Below, one piece after another: positions 10,604 through 21,947 of a stretch of 64,000 nucleotides of DNA. Source of the stretch: Hyaloscypha bicolor E (Eukaryota > Ascomycota > Leotiomycetes > Helotiales > Hyaloscyphaceae); contig NW_020194554.1 in the NCBI RefSeq assembly GCF_002865645.1, forward strand, positions 1,054,001 to 1,118,000, in the 5' to 3' direction. The position numbers and the translations under genes are program-made. Within the stretch, counting starts at the first letter, position 1. Every line of letters starts with the position of its first letter. Below the pieces are notes generated by a model. That model worked only from the letters and a program-made list of their open reading frames with translations, was not told the DNA's origin and ran no database searches.

Positions 10604-12445
10604 GTCGATGAAGAGAAGAATAATGCGGAAATGAAGGAGTGTCTGCCTGCGACGGTCGATTGATGGACTGTAGATGGGGGTGAAGACAGGTGTTGATGCT
10701 GTCTTCGGGGGGGGGATGGGAGTGGTGGGGGATGAGGGAGTTGTTGTGATAGAAGAGGACGAGGGAGAGGAGCGAGCACGAGGGAGCACGAGGGAGCACA
10801 CGATGGTGACGGATGGCGATGGAGGCCAACGAATGGGGCGAAGCCCGAACCGGCTAAGCACGGGGCGGCTAGCCGTTTTCGGAAGCTTATCTCGAGCATG
10901 ACTCTGGACGATAAGTGAGGCAGAGGAGAGCAGAGCAGAGCAGAGCGAGCAGAGCAGAGACCTGCAATTGTGTCTTCCACTCGTGAAGGGGAAAGAACGC
11001 AAGCAAGCATGATTCATGGCTCTCATCTATGAGTTGCAAACAGGTTTCCTATTCAATTGTTTTATCTATTCAACAGCACTCTCAGGGCCTACAGTAGTAC
11101 TCAGTTGCTGGGGCACCGACACCGACACCGAGGCGAGCTTCGAGCTTCGTAGCCGCAGCCAGCAGCCCTTCCTGCTGCCTTGCGCCCTCTCCCCAAGCTC
11201 CGCCCACATCCATCCATCCATCCAACCAGCGCCAGCGCCACCGCCTTCTTCCGTAGCAATGACATGCGCTGGTCACTTGCTGTCCAGGCACGGCTGCGCG
11301 TGAAAGCACCACTTGCATGCTGGCTTCAAGGACAGAAGCCAGACAACTTACAAGGCTCTCGCCGCACTTCGTCCGTCTCCAGCTGCGGTGGCTCTCCGGA
11401 CACGGCGGCTGGCTGTTTGTTTGTCTTGCTCTGCCTGAGACAGACAGAAGCACAATTGGTCGCATGACTCCTCCATCCAGCCGCCAGGACCAGATCCAGG
11501 AAAGGCTGGCTCCGCTTGTGACGTTCGAGTAGCGCCACGTGACCACCATCATCCACACCTCCCCCCCCCCCATTTCTTGGCTCCGTTCACGTGCCCGGGA
11601 GATAATTGGGTGAGAGGATGATGATCAATCGATGGTGTGCGAGGAGTGATAAGTACTGCGTACAGCTAGTGACCCTCGCTAAGGACGGCACATCCACGAC
11701 TGTCGCTTCACACCTCTCCATACAATGATACATACAGTATTCGGGCATACTGGTACTATAGTAGTAAGACATATCCATAGCTCCACAACACATACATCAC
11801 ATGACCACACATACCTCTCTGATCGACTGCGTGCGCCACAGCCTGCTCGTTCGAGGGGAGGCAGTGGGGGTGCGACTAAAATAGGTCCCCCGTGCAAATC
11901 CCCCGGCCTTGACGGCTCTTGAATACCACAGTACCAAGTAGCTGTTCAGTATAGAAAGAAGGAAGGGAGGAAGGAAATGCGCAACATAGAGTACATGTGC
12001 TTATCATCGCACTTTAGCTGGAGAACAATAAAAATGAATAGTATCTCGTCTCACCTGCGGACACGGCTTCTCCACCCACTCCTCGGTCGCCCCGCGCGGA
12101 CCAGACCCCCCGTGCATTCGAAACTCGCGAGGCCGATCAATCATCATGCTCCAGACCCCAAATACTCAGCCTCACCACGCAGGGCTTCCAATAATCCCAC
12201 GATTCGATCCAACTGCAAATAAAACAAACTTGTCCTTTCCTGCAGCCGTCTGTCCTGCACAGCGAATCTAGAACACAACCACCCTGCAGCTACCCCGTCC
12301 ACTTTTCTACCATTCCGAACCACCGGGCCGGCCAGATTCGATGACAATCGAGCTCTGCCTCTGCCTAGAACTCCCACGGGCGTGAGACCGATGAAGCACA
12401 CGCAAGAGTCTTGATCATTCCCGGAGTGTGGGGACGGGGAGAAGA
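10604..12445. other. Divergent intergenic region between protease and BEACH genes
   Basis: About 1.8 kb with no convincing coding region; it should carry both promoters and 5' leaders. The protease leader is pyrimidine-rich on its sense strand. Short tandem repeats occur: GAGCA-type at about 10926-10957 and CATC-type at about 11208-11225. A C-rich run lies at about 11560-11572. Overlapping open frames on both strands here reflect low-complexity composition. Confidence 0.55.
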
Positions 12446-15400
12446 ATGTCAGCACGAATTCGGCGGCAGCGCTCTTCGACGGCTGCGTCAAATCCGCCAG
12501 AGAGCACCAAAGCCACCGCCGAACTGCAACTCCTCCTCGATACTCTCTCCGCCACGCTTCGTCCTGGCTCCGGCGGCACATACCCCGACCTCTCTGCCAT
12601 CATAGATCAGACCCAATCCCTACGCAGATATCTCATTGCCGCGCCCCGGACGTCCCAGGCCAACGATAACTTTCGACATCTCCACGGCTTCAATACCCTC
12701 CTAGATACACTCAAAGCCTTCTCGGGCTTCTATCATCCTACGAAGAGAAGCAAGAGAGACAAGACGCAGCTCTTTGAGCTTTTGGAAACCATACTTGGTA
12801 TATTAGGGCAGACGTTCAGGGAACACTACGGAAATAAGATTTATTTCAAACGTCGCGTGGAAGGTGGTGGGTGGGCCGCCCTCGAACAGACTATAGCGAG
12901 CACTGGCATCGGGGGTAGTGAGTCGGACCTATGGAGTGAAGCGCAGCTTTTTGGGCGGCTGTTGGCTTTTGCGCTTGACGACAAGAGATTCGAGGCTTTG
13001 TGCCAGACGGCCGCTGAATTACTTCCTTCTGTCACAGAGGAAGGCCAGCTCCTGGATGATGGAAGCCCAAATGAACCTTTGGGTGGGAAAATCGCTGTCT
13101 CGAGGCCAACTTCAGACTGCATTGCTGAAGACGGGAAGGTCCTGGCTTTTGTTGATGCCAAACTCCAAGACCTTTTGAAGGAAGGTGCTTTACTATACAA
13201 TGCCGAGATCGTGTCAACTATTGTCGATTTTTGGAGAACAATTCCCCGACGGCCTGGAACCCCCGTGAGCCCGGCTGCACTGGTCGTCATTCAGACATTA
13301 ACAAGGATTTCGTCCATCTCAAATCACAATCTGTTGGCATTGCATGCAACCGGCATCTTGTCCACCCTCCTTCCCCTTTCTTTCGACTCAGACACTCCAC
13401 TTGGAGCCTCTGAAAGACGGTCGGTGGAAGTTCTCTGTGCATCTTTGCTGTCCCTAGGGATCAGTACTCTAAGTGACGCTCAATATCTCATCTGCAACAA
13501 ATCTCCCGCTGCGGCCGAGTTTCTCCTTCGAGCAATGAAAAATTCTCATAGTCCTGCGTACATACAATTCGACCTATCTTTGCAGGGTTATGCTTCAATT
13601 GAGCTCTCAACGTTAGGGCGGCCGTTTCCCCCTCCATCAGCAACTGCTGGTTATACTTTTACCGCTTGGGTTCACGTGGATCATTTCGATCCCAATTCCC
13701 ACACCACCATATTCGGTGCATTTGACTCGACCCAGACTTGCTTTCTTCTAGCATATCTAGAAAAAGATACCCACAATTTCATTCTCCAGACATCTGTCAC
13801 TTCTTCCAGGCCTAGCGTCAGGTTCAAGTCGGTTGTCTTTAAGGAGCGCCGCTGGTATCACGTCGCACTTGTTCACCGGCGGCAGAGAACCATGTCCTCA
13901 AGCAAGGCCGCGCTTTATGTCGATGGAGAATTTGCCGAACAAGTCAAATGCCAGTATCCCGTCCATCCGCCCCCTTCAAACGCCAGTACCGAGAGCTTTG
14001 CGTCGTTCGCCACATCCTCAACGAAGACAAACCCGGTGCAAGCATTCCTAGGCACGCCCCAAGATCTGTCTGCTCGCCTTGGCCGTGGTGTGGTATTCTC
14101 ACGTTGGTCATTAGCTTCGGCACATCTTTTCGAGGACGTGCTCAGTGACGACCTGATCGCGGTGTATTATCGACTCGGGCCCCGTTACAATGGCAATTTC
14201 CAAGATTGCCTTGGTTCATTCCAGACGTATGAAGCCTCAGCTGCGCTGGGAATGCGTAATGAAATCATACACCCTGGTAAAGACGAGAACTCCGATATAT
14301 TGGGTGCAATTCGAGAAAAGGCGAGCTCCCTTGTTCCAGAGAGCCGTGTGTTACTCAGCATTCTACCCACAGCTATTCTTGGAGAAGATGATCGTCACAC
14401 GTTATATGAATCGCAACTCCTCCGTGGCCTGAACCGAACCGCAGGAAGTAACTTATTTCAGCTAACGCACAACAACGGAACCTCGGTTGCCATAAACGCT
14501 GCAGTGCCTTCAATCAACGATGCTTTGGCCAAGTCCCAAGGCACCAGTATTTTGACAGGCGGCCCGGTGGTCATAGTTCCACAATCACTTGATGATACCT
14601 TGTGGCGTCTAGGGGGGTTTGCTGGGATTGCTTTGAAATTGGTCGATAATGCAACTACAAAGGATGATATCGTGCGCGCAGTGGAACTTGTGTTTGAGAG
14701 TATCAAGTCCAGCTGGCGGAATAGTGAGGCCATGGAACGAGAAAATGGCTACGCTGTGCTGGGAGCTTTGATTCGGGGTAAAGTCGGTGCTGGCGCAGTG
14801 GTTTCTTCTCGCGAGTCCGCCTTTGAAGCTCCCAGCATGACCAGCGATGACATGGACCAGCTTGGTTTCCAGCTACTCAGTCTTGTTCTAGAATTTGTTG
14901 GGTATAACCTCGAGAAGCCGGAAGAGTCGTATATCATCAATCCCCTCGCATACCGAATTCTCCTTGTTGACTTCGACATGTGGAGAAAGACGGCACCGAT
15001 CACTCAAAGACTCTACTACAAACAGTTTATTGTTTTCGGAGTCAACAGCAAGTTCCACGAATTTAACTCGCGGAGGCTGTTTCGAATGAGTAAGTCACTC
15101 TTTGCCCAGCATTTTAGGCCTCCCCTGACATCAAACAGGAATTGTGAAGAGGTTTCTTGACGCTCTCAAGGCGGAGACGTTCTCTCTTGATGTATTTCCG
15201 TCCTTTATGGAAGCTCTCACAACTCTGGTAAAGTGCAATGTGACAGCCGAAGTCTTTCGGTCTCTCGCACTCTTCATCACGTACGCGTATCATAAGCCAA
15301 GTACCTCCGGAAACCGGACGCCCAGGAACCAAGCTGGAACCCTACCACTACGATCTGGCTTGAATCCCAATGTTCCAAGACGACCGATTCTCAACACCTT

Positions 15401-18400
15401 TTTGGATGGTAAGGATGTGACGTCTGCAAATTTGACCAAGAGACAGCTTGGGAACAAGGTGCTGGAAATGTATTCCGATATGCTTTGCGAGAAAGGCAAT
15501 ACATCAAACATTCGAAAATTCGCCAGGACTGTCACGAACAAGGTTTGTTTACCCTTCGCGATTATTCGAGCTTTCGCTAATGTGCTAATTCAGTGGCTTT
15601 TGCACCTTCTGACAGAGGATGACCCGGAAGTGGTTGTTCATGGTACTAAAATATTAGCCCGGCTCCTTGTCATCCACGGCTCTGGCTACGTCTCGAAGTT
15701 TGCAGGGAAGACTGGCGGCTTTGCGATCATGCGACACAGACTCAAGAGATGGTGGGATCTCCCCACATTATGGCCAATCTGCTTCAGCATCTTGTTCGCC
15801 CGTGACGTTGCGGATATCGATTTTGAGAGGTCTTTCGAACTGTTCAGTCTTCTGGAGGCATTTAGCAACTGCAACGTAGTCTATCCAAACGTCCTACCGG
15901 TGATCACATCGATGTTGCAAAGCGGGTTGAAGGATGTCTTTCGACACCAAGATGACCCGGACTCTCCTCTCAACGACAAGGGCAATGGAAAGGGAGTTGA
16001 TGCAGCCTTGAGTGTGCCATCCGGCCCGTCTCGTCGTAGGTCCATGTCGTTGACTAAGGAACTAGAGTCACGCCGTGAGTAATCCGGGACTTCATTTCAT
16101 AGAGTACTTGCTAACTCGGTCAGAAATTCATCAGCCGAAGAAGGAACACCTCGGTGGACAGGCTACTGTCCTCCACACCGTTATCCGTTTCTTAGCGGAC
16201 TTGTATTCCAAGTCGTTGGATTACAGGGACTTCACGGTAGCTTCCGACTACATCAGACTTCTTCTTGCCGTCTTGTTCCCAGTGGTTGTGAGCACAGACT
16301 CAGTCAGCCCTGATGTCGAGCTAAACTCTCGCGATTCGGCACTGACATTTGAGGGTGATGATGTTATCATACGGAATCTATCACGAGTCTCAACGATGCC
16401 CGCCCCGATTGTTCGGACCTCAACCGTAGAAACACTACTTCCACCAAGTCCCACAACACCAAGAGCCAAGCCTCTGAGACGAGGATCGTCATTCATTTTG
16501 TTAACTTCTCGGCCCTCTGAGTTCAGCCCTTCATCAGCCAGGTTGAATCTCGTCATGTCTCCCAAGAAGAAACTTGCTACTCAGGCCATCAGCAACTCCC
16601 TCGTCGAGGGCCTACTTGAACTAGTTGTGAATGTATTTATCGACCAAGTCATGGTCAGGAAAGAGTTTCCCGGCTTTGGTCTCTTCCAGAAAGTACCTCC
16701 GGGATTCCAAGAACACCAGGCCTACTTTGAGTCATACCTACTACGGAACACCATCTCACAACTAGGTAACACCATTCAGTTAGACCAAAAATCACTTTGG
16801 GAGCCGAAGCTACTTCAAAATATGGCTCGCTTTGTTCTTCATATTGGGGAGGCTGTCTTTGAAGGATGGTTCTTAAGTGGAGCAGAACCACTGCTTGACT
16901 TCGCAGGAACATTATTAGAGTATTTGCAGCGCCCCGAAATCTCCAAGATTAAGAGCGTCCGCCTCTGTAGCCAGGCGATATTGTCTATTAAAAGCGTCTT
17001 CCTAAGGGTGTCACTTCTCAGACTTTCGGAGCTTGACAGTGCTCAAGTCCCCGAGGATGAGGCTGTCGCATTCATGGATAAGCTACTCTACTGGCAGACG
17101 GTGGTCCTGTCTCCAGATCTCGCAGAGGATGACTTCTTGCAGCTGATCTGCTATCAGCTGTATTTGAAGCTCGTTGATTCACGGGAAAGGATCCGCCTTG
17201 CTGCTGCGAATCTTTGGCGGATCTTGCTTGTGCAAAAACCGGAAGAGACATCAACAATTTTTAATCATGCAATGACGAGTGAGCACCGAAACCTGACTTC
17301 CGGCTTCAAAAAGCTTATGGAACTGGACAACGAAACCTTCGTTGCGTGGGTTGACGATCAACGGGCCGAGCTTGATGCATTGTTCTTTGGGGCGATGTCA
17401 AAGACCTGGGAGGCATTTGTCAACAGTGAGAACGAGAAGACCGAAGAGACTGCCAAAATTCGGCTCGCGAAGCGAAGAGAAAAGCTCAAGCAATGGAATA
17501 CCGAAGAAAAAACCGAGGAAGCAATCCTCTCACAACACGATATGGCATCCTCTCATTGGATGAAGAACATCTTTGCATCGGAGCATCTCAAGCACCAAAG
17601 AGCCCAACAAGATCAACAAGACAACTTCTCTTTCCTAGCATCCACATTCTCAAAGATGGATCGTGAACTTCACAGACCTTGCGCTGTCTTCGAGAACGAC
17701 TCACCTACGAAATGGAAGCTCGACCGCACCGAAGGCCGGAATCGTATGAGATTACGAATGTTACCAGATCGGGCTGCACCGACCTATGACTATCAACCCA
17801 AACGTAGAATCACCGATGCGCCCACCCCCTCGAATGGAACTCTGAAGCTGAACACAAAGCTCCTCAACACTGGAGTATCGCCATCTCCCTTGCCGATCAC
17901 AGGCGAACTGGCTCTCGATGGTCGGAACAGTCCATCAAGTGAAGCACTTGGTAATGCGCAACAGGATGATCCCGATATGTCACAAGAGAGCGTCATGCCT
18001 GAGGAGGATTTCGAGCTTGTGGATGACCCTAATGATCCTGGTGATGACGACGCCTACGAAGACAAAAATCGAAAAGTCATGCGAAGTCTCCAGAGAGGCG
18101 ATCAGGTTCAACAAGTCTTCAACATTTCTCGCATTATCGGACTTGAAGCCTGTGAAGGCCTTCTTATCATCGGCAAAGATTCCTTGTATCTCATTGACAA
18201 CGTCTTTCAGAGGTCTGACGGAGAAATCGTCAATGTCACCCAAGCTCCCAGAGAAGAGCGTGATCCATATCTGCAGATGATCGCTGGCCAAAAATCGACA
18301 GAGAAACGATCACAGACCATCAGAATGGACCAGGAGGCCAGGAGTTGGAGATGGAATGATGTGATCAGTGTCTCGAAGAGGCGATTCCTGTTCCGAGATG

Positions 18401-20560
18401 TGGCTGTAGAAGTGTTCTTCGTTGATGGTAGAAGCTACCTCTTGACCGCAATTTCCCCATTACTTCGGGACGATTTGTTCACAAAATTGACCTCGAAAGC
18501 TCCACACACAACCGGAAGCTCGTCACTTCCAAATCCCGAAGACAGCTGGCGTCTGGAGGCTCTTAAGGTCTCTGATGAAACGCCGACGACATTTGGGTCC
18601 AAATTTGGGAGCATTTTCAACTCATCTGCCTGGAATCCTGCCATGCGAAGGTGGGCTAAAGGAGAGATGTCAAACTTTCATTACCTAATGTTGGTCAATA
18701 CCATGGCTGGCAGGACGTTCAACGATCTCACGCAATATCCGGTGTTCCCATGGGTCCTTGCAGACTATACTAGCGGCGAGTTGGATCTCAACAATCCTGC
18801 TACTTTCCGAGATCTGTCGAAACCAATGGGAGCTCAGCACAACTCTCGGTCTGCGGATTTCATTGAGAGGTATAAGACTTTTGCGGACATGGGTGATCAC
18901 AACACGCCAGCGTTCCATTACGGCACACATTACTCGTCCGCCATGATTGTAACTTCGTATCTCATCAGGCTTCAACCATTCGTTCAGTCGTATCTGCTCC
19001 TCCAAGGAGGTAGCTTTGACCACCCAGACAGATTGTTCTACTCAATCGAGAAAGCTTGGCAATCTGCCTCAAAGGACAACATGACTGATGTTCGTGAACT
19101 CATCCCAGAGTTCTTCTACCTCCCTGAGTTTCTCACTAACAGCAACGGGTACAATTTTGGAGTGAGACAAGGTGACGGCGGAGGGATCGATAATGTACAG
19201 TTACCGCCGTGGGCGAAAGGAGATCCCAAGATCTTCATAGCTAAGCACCGGGAGGCTCTCGAGAGCCCTTATGTCAGTCGCCATCTTCACCAGTGGATCG
19301 ATCTCATTTTTGGATCCAAGCAGCGCGGAGAGGCAGCCATCGAGAGTGTCAACGTGTTCCATCACCTGTCGTATCATGGTGCCAAAGATCTGGACAACAT
19401 AGTCGATCCGGTTGAACGTCTTGCCACAATTGGCATCATTCATAATTTTGGCCAAACACCCCACCAAGTCTTTTCCAAGCCGCATCAAAGCCGCGAGGAC
19501 TCGAAAAATCGGATTCTTCGCCTCGATTCTTCCGCCGAGGCTCTCACCAAGCTCCCCTTTCCACTCCTGGAATCCCACGAACGAGTTGCATCTCTAATAT
19601 ACTCAGCGAAGCTTGATCGCCTCCTATGCGCCACTGCATTCCGACTGAATCTTCCCCCACATTATGACAAATATCTGGAGTGGGGCTTTGCCGATCGAAG
19701 TGTACGGTTCTTCTTCAATGACAATCAGAAGCCTGCAGGCCACTTTGAAAACCTTCATCAAGGTCAATTATCTTGCGCAATCTTTGCCTCCTCACAGCTC
19801 CTGATAACCGCTGGCGAGGATTGTGTTATATCCGCTCACACTGTTATCACCTCGACTTCAAAACCCGTGGAGCTTCAGCCCAGATCGTCCTTATTTGGTC
19901 ATAAATCCCCAGTCACTGTGCTAGCAATCTCTAAATCGTTCTCTACACTCTTATCGGCCTCCTGTGATGGGGCGGTTCTACTTTGGGACCTCAATCGCCT
20001 TGAGCTCGTGCGCAAGCTCACGAGTGGAAAAGGTCAAGTTGAGTGTGCGCGCATCAACGACGTCACAGGGGATATCATGCTTTGCCGTGGGAGGCATGTC
20101 TCTATTTACACCCTGAATGGAGACTTGATCCTGGACCAAAAAATCTGCGATAATCCCGACGATTCTATCTCGGCTTGTGCGTGGTATGAGGGGAAAGGGA
20201 ACGAATGGCTAGAGAGCAGCCTCTGCTTCACCGGTCAGAGAGGCGGGGTCGCAAATGTTTGGCGCAAGGCTGTCGGAAGCGGAAGGAATGGGAAATGGAA
20301 GTTGGAATTGGTGAAGAGGTTGGATCATGCCGACAGCTGGAGGCAAGGGGAGACTGCTGTGGGCAGCTTAGCTACTCCAGGAGGTGGCGGCATCAGAGTC
20401 CTCGTTGACGCTGCGATCACCTGCATAACACCAATGGAGCAGACGGTGTATACCGGTGATGAAGATGGGCGAGTTGTAAGTTCTCTATTCTGTGTCTACT
20501 TCGACGGCTTTTCTAACGAGTGAGCAGTACCAATGGGATCTGGTGCAGAGAGAACGATAG
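12446..20560 (+). CDS. BEACH domain protein with C-terminal WD40 repeats (Bph1/LRBA family)
   Basis: Large cytoplasmic scaffold of the Chediak-Higashi/LRBA family, linked in other eukaryotes to vesicle trafficking and lysosome or vacuole sorting. The predicted product is 2637 aa in five exons: 12446-15089, 15139-15542, 15594-16074, 16124-20475 and 20528-20560. All four introns are 49-52 bp and frames join exactly. The last exon adds only YQWDLVQRER, completing a WD40 blade. Order: helical N-terminal region; concanavalin-like lectin domain (about 372-505, ending near TSVTSSRPSVRFKSVVF); long armadillo-like region; PH-BEACH (about 1823-1960); BEACH (about 2010-2300, with NFHYLMLVNTMAGRTFND and YPVFPWVLADY); WD40 repeats (about 2365-2637, with AISKSFSTLLSASCDGAVLLWDL's pattern). 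The second intron is 51 bp and in frame, so it could be retained. The ATG at 12446 is chosen over an upstream non-ATG extension. Confidence 0.93.
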
Positions 20561-20703
20561 ACACGATAGACTTTTGGCGGGGTTGAAGAATGGCGTAAGA
20601 GGAAACGGCTGTAGATGAGAAAAACGCATTATGAACATAGAAATGAACGCAATTGTTATACCAGAATACTACCTATCTGTTTCGCAGGGCTGTATTTTGC
20701 AAA

Positions 20704-21207
20704 TTAGTCATTTGTCTCCATTAGAAGAATGCCTTTCCACAAGTTTTTCAAGTGGTCACCGTTCAAGGTGGTGTCTAAGGACTGCTGTGCGTAGCGAATG
20801 CCATCATCTAGATCGGAAATATTGTGCGTCTGTTGGAATAGTTGCCGAGACGTTTGCACAAGGACAGCGTAGAAAGTGGCGATTTCGGGCACCGGTTCAT
20901 CGTCAGCATCGTTCTCCACCAGAAGATTAAGGCCGCGCTCAAGCATATCTACAGCATCTCGTAGACTGTTAGCATGGAGTGGTATTCCGTACGCCGAAAT
21001 CTTGTCGAGAGCCCCATCCTGTAGTGCCGGCGCTGCTGCAAGCTTCTTCGGTACACTAAAGTGAATCGAACACGTTAGTCAAAGATTCGATGACAGGACG
21101 TGTCGAGTATTTGTTTGGTTCGAGAATATGCTGCAGAGGCTGGGTGATGCAGACAAAGTAACGCCAGAGCATCAACACTACCTATTTTCAACGAGGTCTG
21201 TGGACAT
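20704..21207 (-). CDS. Small TPR-like protein (tentative two-exon gene)
   Basis: An open frame at 20946-20704 extends upstream in frame to a likely acceptor (CTTTAG, with TGACTAAC as branch site) ending at 21056. A short first exon (21207-21182, ATG, eight codons plus two bases) joins it in frame across a 125-bp intron whose GTAGTG donor is weak. The product would be 125 aa. The C-terminal half carries NISDLDDGIRYAQQSLDTT, the same helix pattern as the repeats of the neighbouring TPR-CHAT gene. The gene is divergent from that gene and about 0.7 kb away. It may be a solitary TPR-repeat protein or a fragment of an older TPR-CHAT copy. The splice model is uncertain. Confidence 0.4.
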
Positions 21208-21380
21208 ACTGACATCCACGAAATGAGGTCAACCTTGGCGGTCCGCCGCTCTCAAATGAAAGATACAGAAGGGAGTCGATAGTCCTAGGTTGAAAGGAAC
21301 AGAATTGACCAAAGAAATTTTTTGTCTGTTGGTAGTGGTTTCAACTGATATCTTAGACCTGGGTTCAGCAGGAGGGCTGC

Positions 21381-21547
21381 ACATAATTTAATCAACACTC
21401 AATTAATCGTTCGAACAATCGAACTTTCAACCCAATCAAGCGCTTAATTATAATAAATTGAATCCATTCTCGTTAATTGATTAGATTGCGTATTAATAGT
21501 CAATCAATCTAATTTAGGGGTCGAAAGTTGGACTGGTTGAATTATGT
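21381..21547. repeat. MITE-like element with degenerate inverted ends
   Basis: A 167-bp AT-rich segment starts ACATAATTTAATCA and its right end reads, on the other strand, ACATAATTCAACCA: 12 of 14 positions match and both differences are C/T. Similar CAACTTTCGACCC-like blocks recur in inverted orientation inside. No clear target-site duplication is visible, so identity as a miniature transposon is tentative. Confidence 0.4.
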
Positions 21548-21844
21548 ACGACTCTGTCCAGCAACCTGCTTTCTCACGTGATGGGAGGCCCCGCTTTTTG
21601 AAAGTTGCCCCAGCTTACGAAGTACGTGTGACCTTACTACGTGCTCCGTCAATTGAAAAGCTAACTCCGTCATGTCCATAACATGATGATCTGTTGCGGA
21701 GATACATTGACTGTTCATACCAAGATTCTCTGCGACGAGTTTCTAGGCAGCCGTCAAGTGTTTCATATTTAATACAGGTTCAGCTCGAAAGCCTCCCTGA
21801 AAGAATTTGTTCGAAGTGCAGACAAGGCTCTCTTCGACCTACGT

Positions 21845-21852
21845 TATAAATA
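21845..21852 (+). promoter_or_regulatory. TATA-like site upstream of TPR-CHAT gene
   Basis: TATAAATA lies about 96 bp upstream of the ATG at 21948. The placement is plausible for a core promoter, unless an upstream exon exists (an acceptor-like CTTGCAG ends just before the ATG). Confidence 0.3.
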
Positions 21853-21947
21853 CAGATGTTAACATATGCCTACGAGACACACGATCGGCAATTTCTCGCT
21901 GACTGCGGCGAAATTATGAACTAATATGCAGATGATCGCCCTTGCAG

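Larger units (their letters stand above)
21208..21947. other. Intergenic region upstream of TPR-CHAT
   Basis: No gene seen. It contains an AT-rich 167-bp segment with imperfect inverted ends (listed separately) and a TATA-like site near the TPR-CHAT start. Confidence 0.5.

Noticed and set aside
11820..11925. Possible tRNA (GTGCAAATC box-B-like word)
   Set aside because: No matching A box, acceptor stem or anticodon arm can be drawn around it.
12428..12445. Six-codon upstream extension of the BEACH protein
   Set aside because: Begins with GTG; the first ATG is at 12446 and gives a sensible basic N-terminus.
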